From Septoria linicola (Eukaryota; Ascomycota; Dothideomycetes; Mycosphaerellales; Mycosphaerellaceae), in NCBI GenBank assembly GCA_024114885.1, contig CP099421.1, positions 3,247,106 to 3,311,105 on the forward strand: a stretch of 64,000 nucleotides of DNA, read 5' to 3'. The notes beneath the pieces were generated by a model. It saw nothing but the letters and a program-made list of their open reading frames with translations. It was not told the origin of the DNA and did not search any database. Both the position numbers and the translations under genes were made by a program. Positions 39,301 through 52,642 of the stretch are shown here, piece after piece; the stretch's first letter is position 1, and each line of letters begins with the position of its first letter.

Positions 39301-40170
39301 CTATATCTAAGAGAACCTAGCTAAGATAGGAATAGGTTAAGAGACTGTATTACTAACTCTTTTACTAATAGACAGCTATAAAAGTCTAAAGCCTACTAGA
39401 CTAAATAATAAAAGGTATAACAAATAGGAGTACTAATCTATTATTAGAACATAGATGTAGCTTGTAACTATTACAAGACTAGACATTTCATTTGCCCTTA
39501 GAAGATTGAGCTCCTATATTAGTAATCTAATAGTAGGACATATAAAGGCTCTAAAGAAGCTAACTAGATACCTGAGATCAAACCTAGACCTTAGTCTAAG
39601 ATACTCAAGGAATAGTTAAGGCTTTCTTACTAGATATATAGACTCTAACTATGTAATAGACAAGACTAACAGAGTCTTAATCCTTAGATATGTCTTCTTC
39701 CTTTATAGTGTACTAATCTCCTAGATAAGTAAGAAGTAGAAATCTATAGCTATATCTATAATAGAAGCTAAATACATAGCTATAGGTGTATATATAAAAC
39801 AGTTACAGTTCCTTAGTACTCTTTTAAGAGAGCTTAGATGCCTAGAGTTAGTAGGAGAATGTTCTTACTAACTAAGGATCCTTAGTAACTAGGAAACTGT
39901 TACTAGAATCAGGCTAATTTAGCTAAAAGGTAATAACTAAGCTGCCCTTACTCTAGTTAAGGACTTATATGTTTATAACAAGTCTAAATATATTAATATC
40001 TTATACAATACTATAAGAAAGCTCTAGTAGAACAGACTTATCTCTATAGAATATATAAATACAAAAGAGATAGTAGTAGATAGTCTTACTAAGCTAAAGA
40101 ATAGACTACAGTTTTAGGAGTTTATAAGGTAGCTCTACCTTATATAAGAGATATATAAAAGATAACTCCA
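36330..40170 (+). pseudogene. Copia-2 pol relic (protease, integrase, RT, RNase H)
   Basis: Protease active site L-L-D-S near 36641-36655; integrase finger near 37080-37190, then V-D-I-Y (from D-V/I-C-G-P) near 37268 and a second catalytic block N-N-A-R-E-I near 37454; RT from about 38640, with the catalytic box at 39131-39145 now Y-I-N-N; RNase H from about 39640 (I-D-S-N-Y, I-E-A-K-Y near 39758) to a conserved K-D-x-x-V-Y-N-K-S-K end near 39960-40000. Integrase before RT is the mark of Ty1/copia. Stops and the two D-to-N changes in the RT box make it inactive. Confidence 0.9.
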
Positions 40171-40800
40171 AGCCTTAGAGTTAAACTAAGAGGAGTCTAA
40201 AAGAAAGATTTTAGTTACTTGACTCCTCCTTAGTTAGACTTTATAAAGTCCTAAATGCCCTTACTAATATTAGACCTATTACTAACTACAATATTACTAT
40301 ATAGTACCTAGCTGAACTAGACACCCTCTAAGGCTAAGTACTAGTTAATGTTAAAGACCTCCTCTATAGTAGCTATTATCTCCTCTACTAGTGTATAGTT
40401 ACTCTACTCCCTAGCTTGATATAAGATCCCTACAGCTAAGAATAGTATACTCTAAAGACTATTAGGGAACTAAGAAGCTATATAGAATGTAACTAAGTAG
40501 GAGACTAGGCTATAAGGAATCTAGGGAGCTATTAGAATTAGCTATAAGAAAGGACAGGGGCAACTTACTAGATAGTCTATATCCTAAACAATCTACTCCT
40601 ATATAAGAGAGGAGGAAGATCTTATAGAAGGTATTTCTTTTACCTTTTTGTAGGAGATAGTAGTATAGAAAGTTTGTTAGATTAATAGTTAGTACTGTCT
40701 AGTTATTAGTCTGAAAAGCAAGTACTTAATAACTAATTAAGATTAGGACTAGTATTTGAGTGCTATAGATGATCTATTAAAAGATCTAACTATATAGTAT

Positions 40801-40809
40801 AAGTAGGAG
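40801..40809 (+). other. Copia-2 polypurine tract (imperfect)
   Basis: AAGTAGGAG ends directly at the 3' LTR and is conserved in Copia-1 (minus strand, 5222-5230). It is short and contains one T, but its position is right for plus-strand priming. Confidence 0.55.
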
Positions 40810-41087
40810 TGTTAAGAATGTATCCTAGATAGTTAGTCTAGATATAGACTTCTAAGTATAGTTCTAGATACCTGAGGCATCTACCTAAGGCTTAGTAAGA
40901 GGTATATCTTGCTTCTCTTTCTTCTCTTCTTAGATAACTAACAAAATCAACTTTGTATTTGGTTCCTAGTATATTACTACTATACTATATATATAAGTCA
41001 GTTCAAGATTAATCCCCTATTCTTCTTTACTACGCTATACCCTCCTTAATATTATATAGTATCTATAAACGCCCTCTACTTTTAATA
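40810..41087 (+). repeat. Copia-2 3' LTR
   Basis: 278 bp. It still begins with intact TGTTAAGAATG, where the 5' LTR has TATTAAGAATA, so the ancestral TG end is directly visible. It ends CTTTTAATA and is followed by AGACT. Confidence 0.94.
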
Positions 41088-41092
41088 AGACT

Positions 41093-41465
41093 CTTACCTT
41101 AAGAAGACCTATAAGATACTATAAACTACTAGACAAGCCCTCTATAACTAGATCTAGATAGTTACTCTATTAGTATAGACTCTCTAAGACTTCTCTCGAC
41201 TCGAATATTCTAGACGACTAAACCTATACCTCGTACTAGCGTTTAAAGGATACTTCTATCGGCTCTATCTATTATATATAAGCGATTAAAAGTATATAAA
41301 GAAATATACTAACGTCGTATATAACTATACTAGTAGCTATAGTAAAGGTAGTATACTATAAAAGCACGTCGGTCTAGATCTAGACGCGACCTAGACTAAG
41401 AGTATCTATCTCTAGAATTTCTTTATAAAGTCGAGGACCGGCCTCTTATAGCCGTCCTACTACCT
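41093..41465 (+). pseudogene. Telomere-linked helicase, continuation of copy A, truncated
   Basis: Continuation after Copia-2. It codes, through RIP stops, for the rest of the OrsD-like N-terminal domain (E/K-K-T-Y-K-I-L, then Y-R-L-Y-L-L-Y-I for a second C-x2-C pair and K-K-Y-T-N-V-V-Y for its His pair). It ends at the junction with unit B, which matches position 53145 of the full copy, so about 168 codons of N-terminus exist in unit A and no helicase core. Confidence 0.7.
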
Positions 41466-41540
41466 AGCTACTATACTCTAAAGCTCTTCCTCGAGGTATA
41501 ATAGTTAGCTCTAAACTCTAACTAAAGTACTTCCTAATCG

Positions 41541-43045
41541 AGTATTCTACTCTACCTTCTCTATTCTACTTCTTCTCTACGCGCTCTTTCCTACCTTACT
41601 CTCTATATTCTACTCTACTCTAAACTATTATACCTCTTCTCTACGCGCTCTTTCCTACCTTACTCTTCGTATTCTACTCTACTCTAAATTATTCTACCTC
41701 TTCTCTATACGCTCTTTTCTACCTTACCCTCTACGTTCTACTCTACTCTATTCTATTCTACCTCTCCTCTACGTGCTCTTTCCTACCTTACTCTCTACGT
41801 TCTACTCTATCCTAAACTATTATACCTCTTCTCTACGCGCCCTTTCCTACTTTACTCTTCGCGTTCTACTCTACTCTAAATTATTCTACCTCTTCTCTAC
41901 GCGCTCTTTCTTATCTTACTCTCTACGTTCTACTCTACTCTATTCTATTCTACCTCTTCTCTACGCGTTTTCTTCTACCTTGCCTTCTACGTTCTACTCT
42001 ACTCTAAACTATTATACCTCTCCTCTACGCGTCCTTTCCTATCTTACCTTTCGTATTCTACTCTACTTTAAATTATTCTACCTCTCCTCTATACGCTCTT
42101 TCCTACCTTACCTTCTATATTCTACTCTACTCTATTCTATTCTACCTCTTCTCTATATACTTTCCTCTACCTTACTCTCTATATTCTACTCTACTCTAAA
42201 CTATTATACCTCTTCTCTACGCGCCCTTTCCTATCTTACTTTTCGCGTTCTACTCTACTCTAAATTATTCTACCTCTCCTCTATACGCTCTTTCCTACCT
42301 TACTCTCTACGTTCTACTCTACTCTAAACTATTATACCTCTTCTCTATACGCTCTTTCCTACCTTACTCTTTATATTCTACTCTACTCTAAATTATTCTA
42401 CTTCTTCTCTACGCGCTCTTTCCTACCTTACTCTCTACGTTCTACTCTACCTTAAACTATTATACCTCTCCTTTACGCGCTCTTTCCTACTTTACTCTAC
42501 GCGTTCTACTCTACCCTATTCTATTCTACCTCTTCTTTATACGCTTTTTCCTACTTTACTCTATATATTCTACTCTACTCTATTCTATTCTACCTCTCCT
42601 CTACGCGCTTTCCTCTACCTTACTCTCTACGTTCTACTCTACTCTAAACTATTATACCTCTCCTCTACCTACCCTTTCCTACTTTATACTATACGTTCTA
42701 CTCTATCTTCTCTATTCTATCTCTTCTCTACGCGCTCTTTCCTACTTTATACTATACGTTCTACTTTACTCTTAACTATTCTACCTCTCCTCGATCGCTC
42801 TTAACGTCTTCGACTATATCCTCTTACTTTGTACTACGCGCCCTTACTCTATACTACGTATCCTTACTCTATACTATACGCCCTTTCCTACTTTATACTA
42901 CGCGTTCTACTCTACTCTTAACTACTCTACCTCTCTTCGATTACCTTTAACTCCTTCTACTATATCCTTAGAGTATATCTTACTCTATACTACGTATCCT
43001 TCCTTTTTACTACGTGTCCTTACTCTATACTACGCGCTCTTAAGT
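41541..43045. repeat. Minisatellite B, 63-64-bp units
   Basis: Same unit as the array at 23881, about 19 regular units followed by diverged ones from ~42660. Some units carry the variant TCTATTCTATTCTACC in place of TCTAAACTATTATACC, a variant not seen in array A, so the arrays have changed in unit number and type since duplication. A long open frame at 41773-42327 is translated repeat, not a gene. Confidence 0.9.
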
Positions 43046-46000
43046 TTATATAACTTTATCTCTCTCTACGTAGAAAGTCGAGTATAATTAGTAGCTCTAG
43101 CGAAGTATATTAAGTACTTTATAGGTATACTAGTAGGGGTCCTAATTTAAGCTCTTATAGCTTTAGAAGCTCTACGCTTACTTATACTACGCTCCTATAT
43201 AGTAGGACTTTAATAGACTCCTTAGAAATAGTTATACTACCTAAGCTTAAGTAGCTATATCTTAGATTATTTTAGCTTAAATCTAAGTAGCTCTAGCGTT
43301 CTAATTATACCTATAGCTATACGTCTATAGATTAATTATAAAGATAATATAAGACAAGGACAGACCTATAGGATCGTAGAGAAGAGTACTTTCAAGTTAT
43401 ATTATTCTATAGTAAGCTTAAGTAAAGCTTTAGCGTAATCTACGCTAGACTCTAAGTCTCTACTACTTTAAGCCTATTAGTACTAGCTAGTTAAGCCTCG
43501 TATCGTAGGCCTATCTCTTAATTCCTAAAATCACTTAGGTTATTACTATTAAAGACGCCTATATAGTATCTAAAACTATCTAAGCTATCGTCTAAGTCGC
43601 TCGGAGTATTAACGAGATCTAATTCGATAGCCTTCTACTTAATAGTACTCTTATAGTTCTTAGGAGTTAGTGTCTTAGAGATATAGGCGTTCGTAATAGC
43701 TATTAAGTTTTAGTATAAGTTTAGGGCCTAATAGGTATTAGTAGGTCGACCTACTAGAGAGAGGATCCTTCTTTAGAGTATCTCTTAGAGTCTTCTTTAG
43801 AGTCCCGATAGTAGTAGATTTATAGACGAGTATTAACTAGCTACGCTCGCTAGTCTCGAGCTTCTCTTTAAGTACTATAGCCTCCTTCTTAATCTTATAG
43901 AAGCGGTTCTCGATTATATCTATCTCTAAGCTTATCCGAGTTCTTAGTACGAGCGTAATTCAAGTCGAGCTCTTACTATCGGTCGTACCGAAATAGATAG
44001 CGACCTACTTATAGTCGATCTATTATATAATAAGTAAAACTAAGTAGGACGAGACGAGCCTCTTATACTAACCTTAACGCCTACTACGATAATAGTAGCT
44101 ACTATACGCTACTATGTTTCTTAACTATTCTAGTCGACTATAGATTCGCCTATACTATTAGTAGTACTCGTTATTAATAGTAGATATAGATAGGTATAAG
44201 TACTTTATAGTACTATACTACTTACGTCCGATTAAGAGTAGTCGAAGAGACTATATTTTAATTAGATTATTACTTTACGTTATTTCTAAGTAAGCTATTA
44301 TTAGGTCTACGTTTAGTATCGTTCTAATTTATAGCTTCTCTCCTACTACTATAACTAAGGTATAGTCGCGTTCGAACGTTAGCTTACGAAAGTAAATAAG
44401 GTTACTCTTATAACTTTATATAGGCTTTAAAGCTCTATACGTCGTTAAGGACGATAAGGATCGATAGGCTAACGATACTCGATAGACGAGCGCTAGACTA
44501 GGTTCGTAGATAGAGAAGTAAAGGATATATCTCTATACTACGCGCTCTTCCTCTCTACTTTCCGACTCTCTTTACTAGAATTTGCCTTTTACGCTTATCT
44601 ATAAGTAGATACGCGAGCTTATATCCTCCTACCTATAACTCGTAAGCTAATTAGATATCTAGACTAGGTAATCCTTATAGATAGTCTAAGTATAATTAGG
44701 CGCGGTTTAGATTAACTATAAAGAGTTACTATATAAACTATTACTCTCTCCTCTACGCTATACTACTCTATCTATTAAACGTGTTTCTACGAATCTTTTT
44801 ATACTATTCTTATTACTATCTTCTACGCTATCGATTCCGCTAGCTACTATATCTACTTGCCTATCCGATCGTCCTTAGACGCGTACTATAGAAGATACTC
44901 TTCTCGATAGTATTAACGCGCTAATAATATCTCTACCCTCTCCTATCCTATTCGAATACTACTCTAAGTCGCCTTAAGCTCTAAATAGCCTACCGAGTAC
45001 GAATATCGCTACGTATTCGAGATACTCTATACGAAGTAGGACTATAAAGAAGTAGTAGCTTTACGCCTATACGTAATAGATCGCTCTTTAGTATATACTA
45101 GATAGAACGTACTATAGCGGATATCGATAGTCTTACTTATAGTTTCGCCTACGAGAAGAGGCTTTACTCTATTCGATTACGGTTAGCTTTATAGATTTAG
45201 TTCTATAAGAGCGATAGGGTCTAGCTACTATACTCTAAAGCTCTATAAAATTACTATACCTATATAATATATCGCCTTTAATCGCTCGAATTCGTATACG
45301 AGTACTAGGTCTAATCTCTAAAAAGGATATTAAAGAGATTACGTGCCTCTTACTAAAACGATCCTATTTAGATATACTAGAGAGAAAGTAATATATAGGA
45401 GTAGAGATTAATAGGTTTAGTTCTATCGCCTACTCGTAGGCTCTTATAGAGTCGACCTAGTCGTAGGTTCTATAGTAAAATATTATAAGTAAGTCCTCTA
45501 CTATACCTTATATAGTCGCTATATCTACTACTACTCTAGATTAATTATTATATAGGTCGGTATTCTTCTCGTAGAGTTATTAGATCCTCTACTATCGCTA
45601 TCGTCGCTATTATTATTATTATAAGTATAGGACACCTCTATTTACTTTTAGCTACTAAGGAAAACGCTTTTCTAGTACCTTATACCTTCTTAGGAATCCG
45701 CTACTAGTACTAAACGCTTCGACTCTTATACGATCCTTATCGAACCTTAAAGATATACCTTACTTTAATATATTCTACCTTAACCTACTATCGGTCCTCT
45801 TAAAAGCGTCTACTCGTACTAGGATTAAAATTATTTCGCTCCTAGAGCGTCTCGAACTCGGTATCGATATTCTACTATATTCGGACTCGCGTTTACTTAT
45901 AAAGAAGATTAGTAGGTAATTCTACGCGAAGATTAGTAGCGTAGTCTACTACGACTACTACGTCTAGTATATACTTTTAGCCTTACTATACGAGCGTCGC

Positions 46001-47384
46001 GCCTAACTAACTAATTAGTTCTACTACCTACTATACTGTCTTATTACGCTCGGTACTATCTATATACTCGTAGATCGCTTCGATATCGATTAGGGTACTC
46101 GTATTAATCTACTAGAGAAGAGGACTAGGTCTTGTCGTATAGTAATAGTAGATAGCTCGTATAGGGTTAGAGCCTATCTAAGAGTAGAGATTCTTATAGA
46201 TATAGTCGAAGACGAAACGATAGCCTAGGTAGAGTACGAATCTAATTAGGTTAGGTACTAAGCGGTCTTCGAAGTAGCTAACTACGTACGACGCGACTAC
46301 TATAGCTACTTTCCTACTATTAAAATACTATAAGATCTCTAGTTAGCCTACGACTATCGAGAAGTCTACCTATATAAATATTAGCTAGGGACTATTTAGG
46401 AAGTAGCGCTAGAAGTACTCTTCTATAACTATAAGACTTATAGGCTCGCGATTAATAATAATAAGGTTATCTAGAGCGCGAGTACCCTCGGCGATTAGTT
46501 ATAAGAGAAGGGTAGTACTACTCTCTAGCTCTACGACGATCTCCTCTACTCGTATATTAACCCGCTCTTTAAAGTTACGATATACGTCGAGCTTACTAAT
46601 CTTGAAACGCGTATAGTTATCTTACGTCTCTCGGAACTAGCGATTAAAGTTCTAACGTAGGTCGAGATACTTACTATTACGTACTAGACTATACTACTTA
46701 AGCTAGCTACTATAGTTACTAGGAGTCTAACCGACTCTCTCGTATAAGATAGATACTATATCGTAATCTTTAATATTAGGAGATAGCTACTAGAAAGAGA
46801 AGTAGTTAAAGGCTTTAGTTAATATATAATAAAGTTCTAAGAAGAGAAGACGTATATAGAGTAGAGGATAGAAGACTATATCGTAAGTAGAAAGAAAGAT
46901 CCTTTTATATACGTGAGAGCTATATACTAATTAACGAATAGTAAGGAGATATACTAGTAAGGAAGCTACTACGTACTTAACTAGTACGTTCACGATAATA
47001 TAACTATCTTACTTATACCTATCTAGTAGGTAGGTAATACGGTAGAGAGCGTAGAGCCTTACTATAGAGTACGACTAACGACGAATCTCGTTAGGAGTAA
47101 ATAATATATTATAGAGCCTATAACTAGACGTAGGCCTATATTATAATTAGAAGGTCGTCTAGGAGGGATTCGTCTATTTACTTCCTTACTCGTCTAAACC
47201 TCTATATCTTCTTTCCTCTTCTATACGTATATATTAAGGCTTAGCGTAGTACGAACGCGTCTACTACTCGATTTCCTTACTCGCTCGTAGGTAGCCTTAC
47301 TCTCTCGACGTACTCTCGAAATCTAAACTCGACTCCTAGACTACTTCTATCTATATAAAATAGGTTTACGCGACTACTAATCTC
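43046..47384. other. Unassigned RIP-scarred region of unit B
   Basis: Counterpart of 25051-29399, colinear with it. No recognisable gene. Differences from copy A include paired changes such as TCGTCG against TATTAT near 25555 and 43550, useful for reconstructing the pre-RIP state from the two copies. Confidence 0.4.
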
Positions 47385-49181
47385 ACGTGTCTAATTAGTA
47401 TCCTTATTAGATAGGTATTCTAATTAACCTCGTCTCGTATCTACTACCTTACGCGATAGTATCTCTTAACGAAGAGGTCCTTTAGTAAGCTGTCTATAGA
47501 TACCTATTCGGTTGTTTTTCAAGTATACGACGCGCTATAGAGGCGTACGATATACCTGATTCTACCTTCTATACGAGACTCTATAGCACGCTACTAAAGG
47601 CTAGTATACCTTCTATAAATAGAGCCCTTCCTCTAATAGAATACAAGGTAGTTTATTAGAAGATTCTCGACCTAGATTTACGTAGTTACTCGCCGATATA
47701 GGCTATCTTCTAAAGCTAGGCCTTCTTAATAATAAAGGTATAGAATATATAAGAGGTTCGCCTAAGATAGGCTTATTACTTTGTCTAGCGTTATCTAGGC
47801 TTAGAAACTCGATTATTATAGAGGTAGTTAAACTAGAGAGCTCTAAATAAGGATATAGAGGTTCTCTTAGAGTAGTTTCTACTTGTTTAGAACCTAATAA
47901 CTAGCTATAGAATCACCTAGTACGACATTTATACCTTTAATAAGAGTGGATCCTAGCTTAGATACTATTAGAATACTATTAGTATTACTACTACTAAGTA
48001 TAGGTAACGACCTAAAGCCTTAGTTTCTAATTCTACGTAGTAGTAGATAGTTATCGCCTATATCTACGTAGAAGGCTAGTTAGTACCTCTATATATTATC
48101 TTCTCTAGTAAGGAAATAAACCAGGCCTAGTTCTACTATCTTCTACTAATATAGAAGCTAGGAGTTTGTCTAAAAGGCTAGACTTCCTTCGATTATTTAT
48201 TCTAGTAGATTTAGTACTTCGATAACTATACTAAGTATAGGACTATTAGTAAGAAGAGGCTACTAATTCTAGATAGCTATAACAGCTATACGATACTAGA
48301 GTTTAAGTTACTCTATAACTAATAAGGCTTTATTACCCTCTATATACTATCCTATCTAAGTTACCTATTATAGCTACTAGACGTTAGCTATTTTAGTCTA
48401 TTAAAAAAGGTATATTTAGCTAGAATCCCTAGGCTTAGTATAGTTAGATACTACTACCTAATTAAGGAAGACTTCCTTCTAGAGTTAAGGCCTACGTATA
48501 AGGCTACATTTACCCCTTATACGATTAGAGGTGCCTTTAGAGGCTTAGGCTTACTACCTCTAGATATACTAGCTATATTACCTAAGCCGATACTCTATTA
48601 TAAAATACGAACACTACTACTACCTTATTTATTAGATATATAGAATACCCTTTAGTATCCTAGGTAGATTAAGAGGCAAACTAGTAAGATCAAGGCTAGA
48701 ATTATAAGCTATTAGAATAGCTTATTAACCTCTATCCTAAGCGTAGTAGACAAGCTCTCGAAAGTGTTCTAAAGGATACGAGCCTTAATAATATTACTAG
48801 AGGCTCTATATAATAACCCTACGACTATAATTAAAGAATTCTAGTCTTATAGAGTACTAAGGAAGAAAATCGAGCTTACTTTTAGACTTAATACTTATAA
48901 ATTAGCTACTAGAGACGTGGCTTAGTTCTAGGCTTATTAGGTAATAGAGTAAGTTAATTAGATTAAGAAATAGCTTAGAGCCTAACTAACCTATAGTAAG
49001 TATAGAATCTAAGGCTATAACTTTAGAGGTTATCTATTAGATAGAGTAACTTCTTAGGACTAAATTACTCTAACTTTATAGTTATTCTAACTTCTCTAGT
49101 ATAAGAAATCTAGTATTAAAGTTAATCTACCTAGTAAATTAATTAGGATACCTTTCTAATTAAGATACTTATTAAATACGT
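47385..49181 (+). mobile_element. Fot1/pogo-type DNA transposon, copy B (1797 bp)
   Basis: Same site and same length as copy A; it was therefore present before the tandem duplication. The left end reads ACGTGTCTAATTAGTATCC and the reversed right end ACGTATTTAATAAGTATC, confirming the inverted repeats. The last mismatches between ends are mostly transitions. Confidence 0.82.
47490..49075 (+). pseudogene. Fot1/pogo-type transposase relic, copy B
   Basis: Same DDE_1 frame as copy A, with the same helix-turn-helix region, F-N-K-S-G for the first catalytic box, L-I-L-D-S-Y for the second and L-L-Q-L-L-D-V for the third. Stops fall largely at the same codons as in A, so most RIP damage may predate the duplication or was repeated at the same sites. 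Confidence 0.8.
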
Positions 49182-52100
49182 TCGTAGCTACGCTCGCGAT
49201 ATTACTCTTATTATTCGAGGAGGCTAAGATCGTAGTTATCGACCTAGACACGATCGACCTAAGTAACTAGAATCGCTAAAAGAGAACCTTCTAAACTATC
49301 TACTAAAACTCGAGGAGTACTAGTAAAAATCGTTTATTACTTCTATAACGCTTATCGTAGAAGACAAGTATTATAGAAGTAATACTAACTAGTATAGGAA
49401 TCGTATCTACGATATAAGTATAGATCGCCTATAACGACTATAGCCTATATATTACTACTATACTAACTAGCTTTATTAGAAAGAAGAGAGAAATTACTAT
49501 CCTATATACCTTACGAGTTACTACTCGTTTCTTATACGGTACTACTAGGATTAGAGAAGCCTCGCTACTCCTTATATAAATCTAGAAGTAGGCTAAAGAT
49601 ATAAATATAGAAGATTAGAGTAATATATCCTCTCGTCGCTCCTCGCCGCCTCTACTACTTCTCGCTACCTCTACTCCTTATTTACTACTACTATAAGGGT
49701 TAGTAGATAGGTCGTATTACGTAACTATATACCTCGATATCGAATCGCTCGTATCGTATCGCGACTAGGAGATATTCGAAGTAGTTAGTATCGGCGTAAG
49801 CGATTATACTCTATACGAACGTATTCTATCGCCTATACTAAGAGTAAGAGATTATAGAATCTATAGTATCTAGTCGTGTTTTCGTAATAGTATTAATACT
49901 ACGCCTAATCGAGAAGTTATAGAGGTTACGAGAGTCGTAGTCTATAGAGTAAGGCTAGGCTTAGCTACTAAGTACTCTAGAGTAGTCTAAGCGTTAGAGG
50001 TCTATTAGATAATAAGCGTAAGGCTATTAGGTAAGCTTACGATACCTCTATAGCTCCCTATACTAATATTACTAGTCTTTAACTAGTAAGGGTACGCTAT
50101 ACGTCGATACCTACTAGTTCCGGCTAGTATACTAGCCTATCTTTATATCGATCGTACGTCTATCTAAGAGAACCTCTCTCTACGCGTAAGTAATAGCTAA
50201 TATTCGTCCTCGACTCCTTCTAGTGTTTTAACTCGTAGTCCTATTACCGTCGCTTATACTCTATATCTATACTATTACGTATCCTCGTTTACGTAGTTAA
50301 GGAAATAAGATACTCTATATATATATCGCGTAACTCTCCTACTAAACCTTAATAGAATTACGATATAGTATTAAATACTAGGCGTCCTAGTATATCTATA
50401 TCTCGTAGCGTTTACTAGGAGCACCTTACGGTATTATATATATTATTAGCGTCTTAACTAATAATACCTACTTTCTCCTCGTACTCGCTATCGACTTACG
50501 CTCCTATAGTTAAACTATATATATCTACCTCGTTCCTTTATACTATCCTTCTACTTACGATCTAGCGCTTCGCCTATCTCCTACTATATATCGTACTACT
50601 ACTCGCTACCTACCTCTATATTAATATACCTTGTTATAATATTCTACGAGTTTAGAAATAGGAGAACATATTAGACTCCTATAAAGATAAAGTCCTTATC
50701 TCGTAGAAGCCTATATAGAAGTAGGTTTTTATAGATACGTAGGAAGATAAGAAGATCTTTTTTAACTCCTCTCTCGTCTCTATCTAGGAGGAGATAGTAG
50801 AGTCGTATACTATTCGTTAGAAGGATACTCTAGACGAGTCGTACTTGATCCTATACGAGTATTATACTATATCTAAGATATATATACTAGCGCGAGTCCT
50901 TTATCGCTAGAACTAGCGTTATAAACTCTACGCTCCGATCGTATCTACTCTACTATTACGAGTCCTCTTCTAAGCGACGAGTATACTACTCTAGGCTCCT
51001 CTTCGCTAGCTCTCGTTACTATCTACTATAGTAATATCTAGTACTACGCCTAGACTATCCGAATCGCTACGTACTATAGTAACCTACCTATCTACTATAT
51101 ACGAACTCTTACGAGCACTATTTATAACTCGTATACCGACGCCTCTCGATAGTACGCCTAACTACGATCTCTCTCTCTTCTTTACTACTACTCTCGAACT
51201 ATCTCTATAGCCTTCTAATATAGGAGAAGATAACGCGCTACTACTCTCTATAACTCCCTATTTAGATAGGTACCTACCTTCGATAGGTAGTTTAGATACT
51301 AAAACTCTTTCCTAGATCTTATAGACTACTACTTATAGCGCTCTGTTCAAGAAGTAGTATAAGACTAAAATAGAAAGTAGACTCCTCGACGACGCTTCTA
51401 TTCTCTAGTCGGCCTCTCGCGTTCCTCTACTATCTATTCCTATCGACGGATATTCTACTATATCTATAAGCGCCTCTACGCTCGTCTCCGAGTCTCTATA
51501 CGATAGTAGTAGTCGCCTCGAGCGCCTAAGTACTCTCTTCTATAAAGCTCTCTAGAAAGCCTTACTACTACTTTCTAGTAACTAAAGTCTAGTCCTCTAT
51601 ATAGGAAAGAGAGCTCTTCTAACTCGCTCTTACTCTAATATCTCGACGTAGTCGTCCTCTCTTAGAGCTACGCGTACGCTACTCTCTAAACTAGACCTAA
51701 TCTTTACTATCTTCTATTCTCGAGAGCTGTCTATCTATAGTAAACTATTTACTATAGTAGTCCTATAGGCGTATTAAACTACTTTACGTAATATCGCCTA
51801 ATAGGATCGTTCTACTACGTTATCTAGCTCTAGTAGTAGTCCTCGCTAGCTAGTACCTCGAAGCTACCTTCTACTCTTAATTAATATTATCCTCGCCGCT
51901 ATTATCGTAGTAGAAGAGCCTCCTATAGGCTAGGATAGAGTATAAGCCCTCTTCGAGTATAAATAGGACGCGATAAAGAGCCTCCTCTACGATATACTAC
52001 CTTCTACGTAGCTCTATTACTTCGATTCTATTACTCGTTCTTAAGTATTTACTACGTTCTATTAACTCGAAGTAGAGGATTTCTATTAGCTCGAGGACTC

Positions 52101-52642
52101 GATCTATCCTTAACCTCTCTAGCTAGAGGCTCTATCGTTAGTATAAAAGACTTCTATATAGAGAAGGCTCTCTTTTTATTAGGTCTATAGATATTAAAGC
52201 GTTCTACGCCTACCGTATATACTCTATAATCCTTACTCTAGCTTGTTACTTATCTATTATTTACTCTAGATAACGCTATTATATAGAAGTAGATTTCCTA
52301 CTAGAGCTCTAAATTAGCTTTAACGTTATATTTCGTCTCGCTATAAGTAATCTTCTCTCGTATACCTATACCTATACCTATAATTATATCTCTATTAGCT
52401 CTCGTTATATAGAAATATATAGACGTCCTATTCTACCTCTACGAAGTAAGTGTTCTACTATATAAAAGCCTCGACTAGTTATAAACTATACCTTCTACTA
52501 TGTCCCTAGATCTCCTTTATACTCTCTAATCTACTCTAGCTTCTATCGTACTATACGCTCTTACTCTTTAAAAGGATTACTATCTCTAGCTAGGCGTATT
52601 ATCGCGCCTCGACCGCTCGCCTCGCCGCTACCTATTACTACT
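49182..52642 (+). pseudogene. Unassigned coding-like relic upstream of the helicase, unit B
   Basis: Counterpart of 31197-34658. Plus-strand text rich in Ser, Thr, Leu and Arg can be read through TAG/TAA over long stretches, but no family was recognised and frame continuity was not established. It abuts the helicase start at 52643. Confidence 0.35.

Larger units (their letters stand above)
34789..41087 (+). mobile_element. Copia-2: Ty1/copia LTR retrotransposon, 6299 bp, plus strand
   Basis: Second member of the Copia-1 family, in the opposite orientation and of identical length. LTRs of 278 bp lie at 34789-35066 and 40810-41087, and a 5-bp duplication AGACT flanks it (34784-34788 and 41088-41092). 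Unit B preserves the empty site with one AGACT at 52768-52772, which proves the insertion boundaries. The order is gag, protease, integrase, RT, RNase H, as in Ty1/copia. It is mildly RIP-mutated: gag and pol carry many TAG/TAA, but CpA and TpG are far commoner than in the flanks. It inserted after the tandem duplication, or at least into only one of the two copies. Confidence 0.96.
23801..41465. repeat. Tandem unit, copy A (interrupted by Copia-2)
   Basis: The 11.36-kb unit comprises 23801-34788 and 41093-41465; the bases between are Copia-2 and one copy of its target duplication. The same order of features recurs in copy B (41466-53145): minisatellite, unassigned region, Fot1-type transposon, unassigned region, start of a telomere-linked helicase. 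The copies are alignable almost throughout; most of the length difference (11.36 against 11.68 kb) comes from the minisatellite. Substitutions seen are mostly C/T and G/A, often as CG/TA pairs. The right end falls inside the helicase reading frame at the place matching 53145, where copy B begins at once. Confidence 0.9.

Noticed and set aside
41773..42327. 184-aa open frame
   Set aside because: It consists of about nine translated minisatellite units (repeating F-Y-S-x-L-N-Y-Y-T-S); no independent evidence of a gene.
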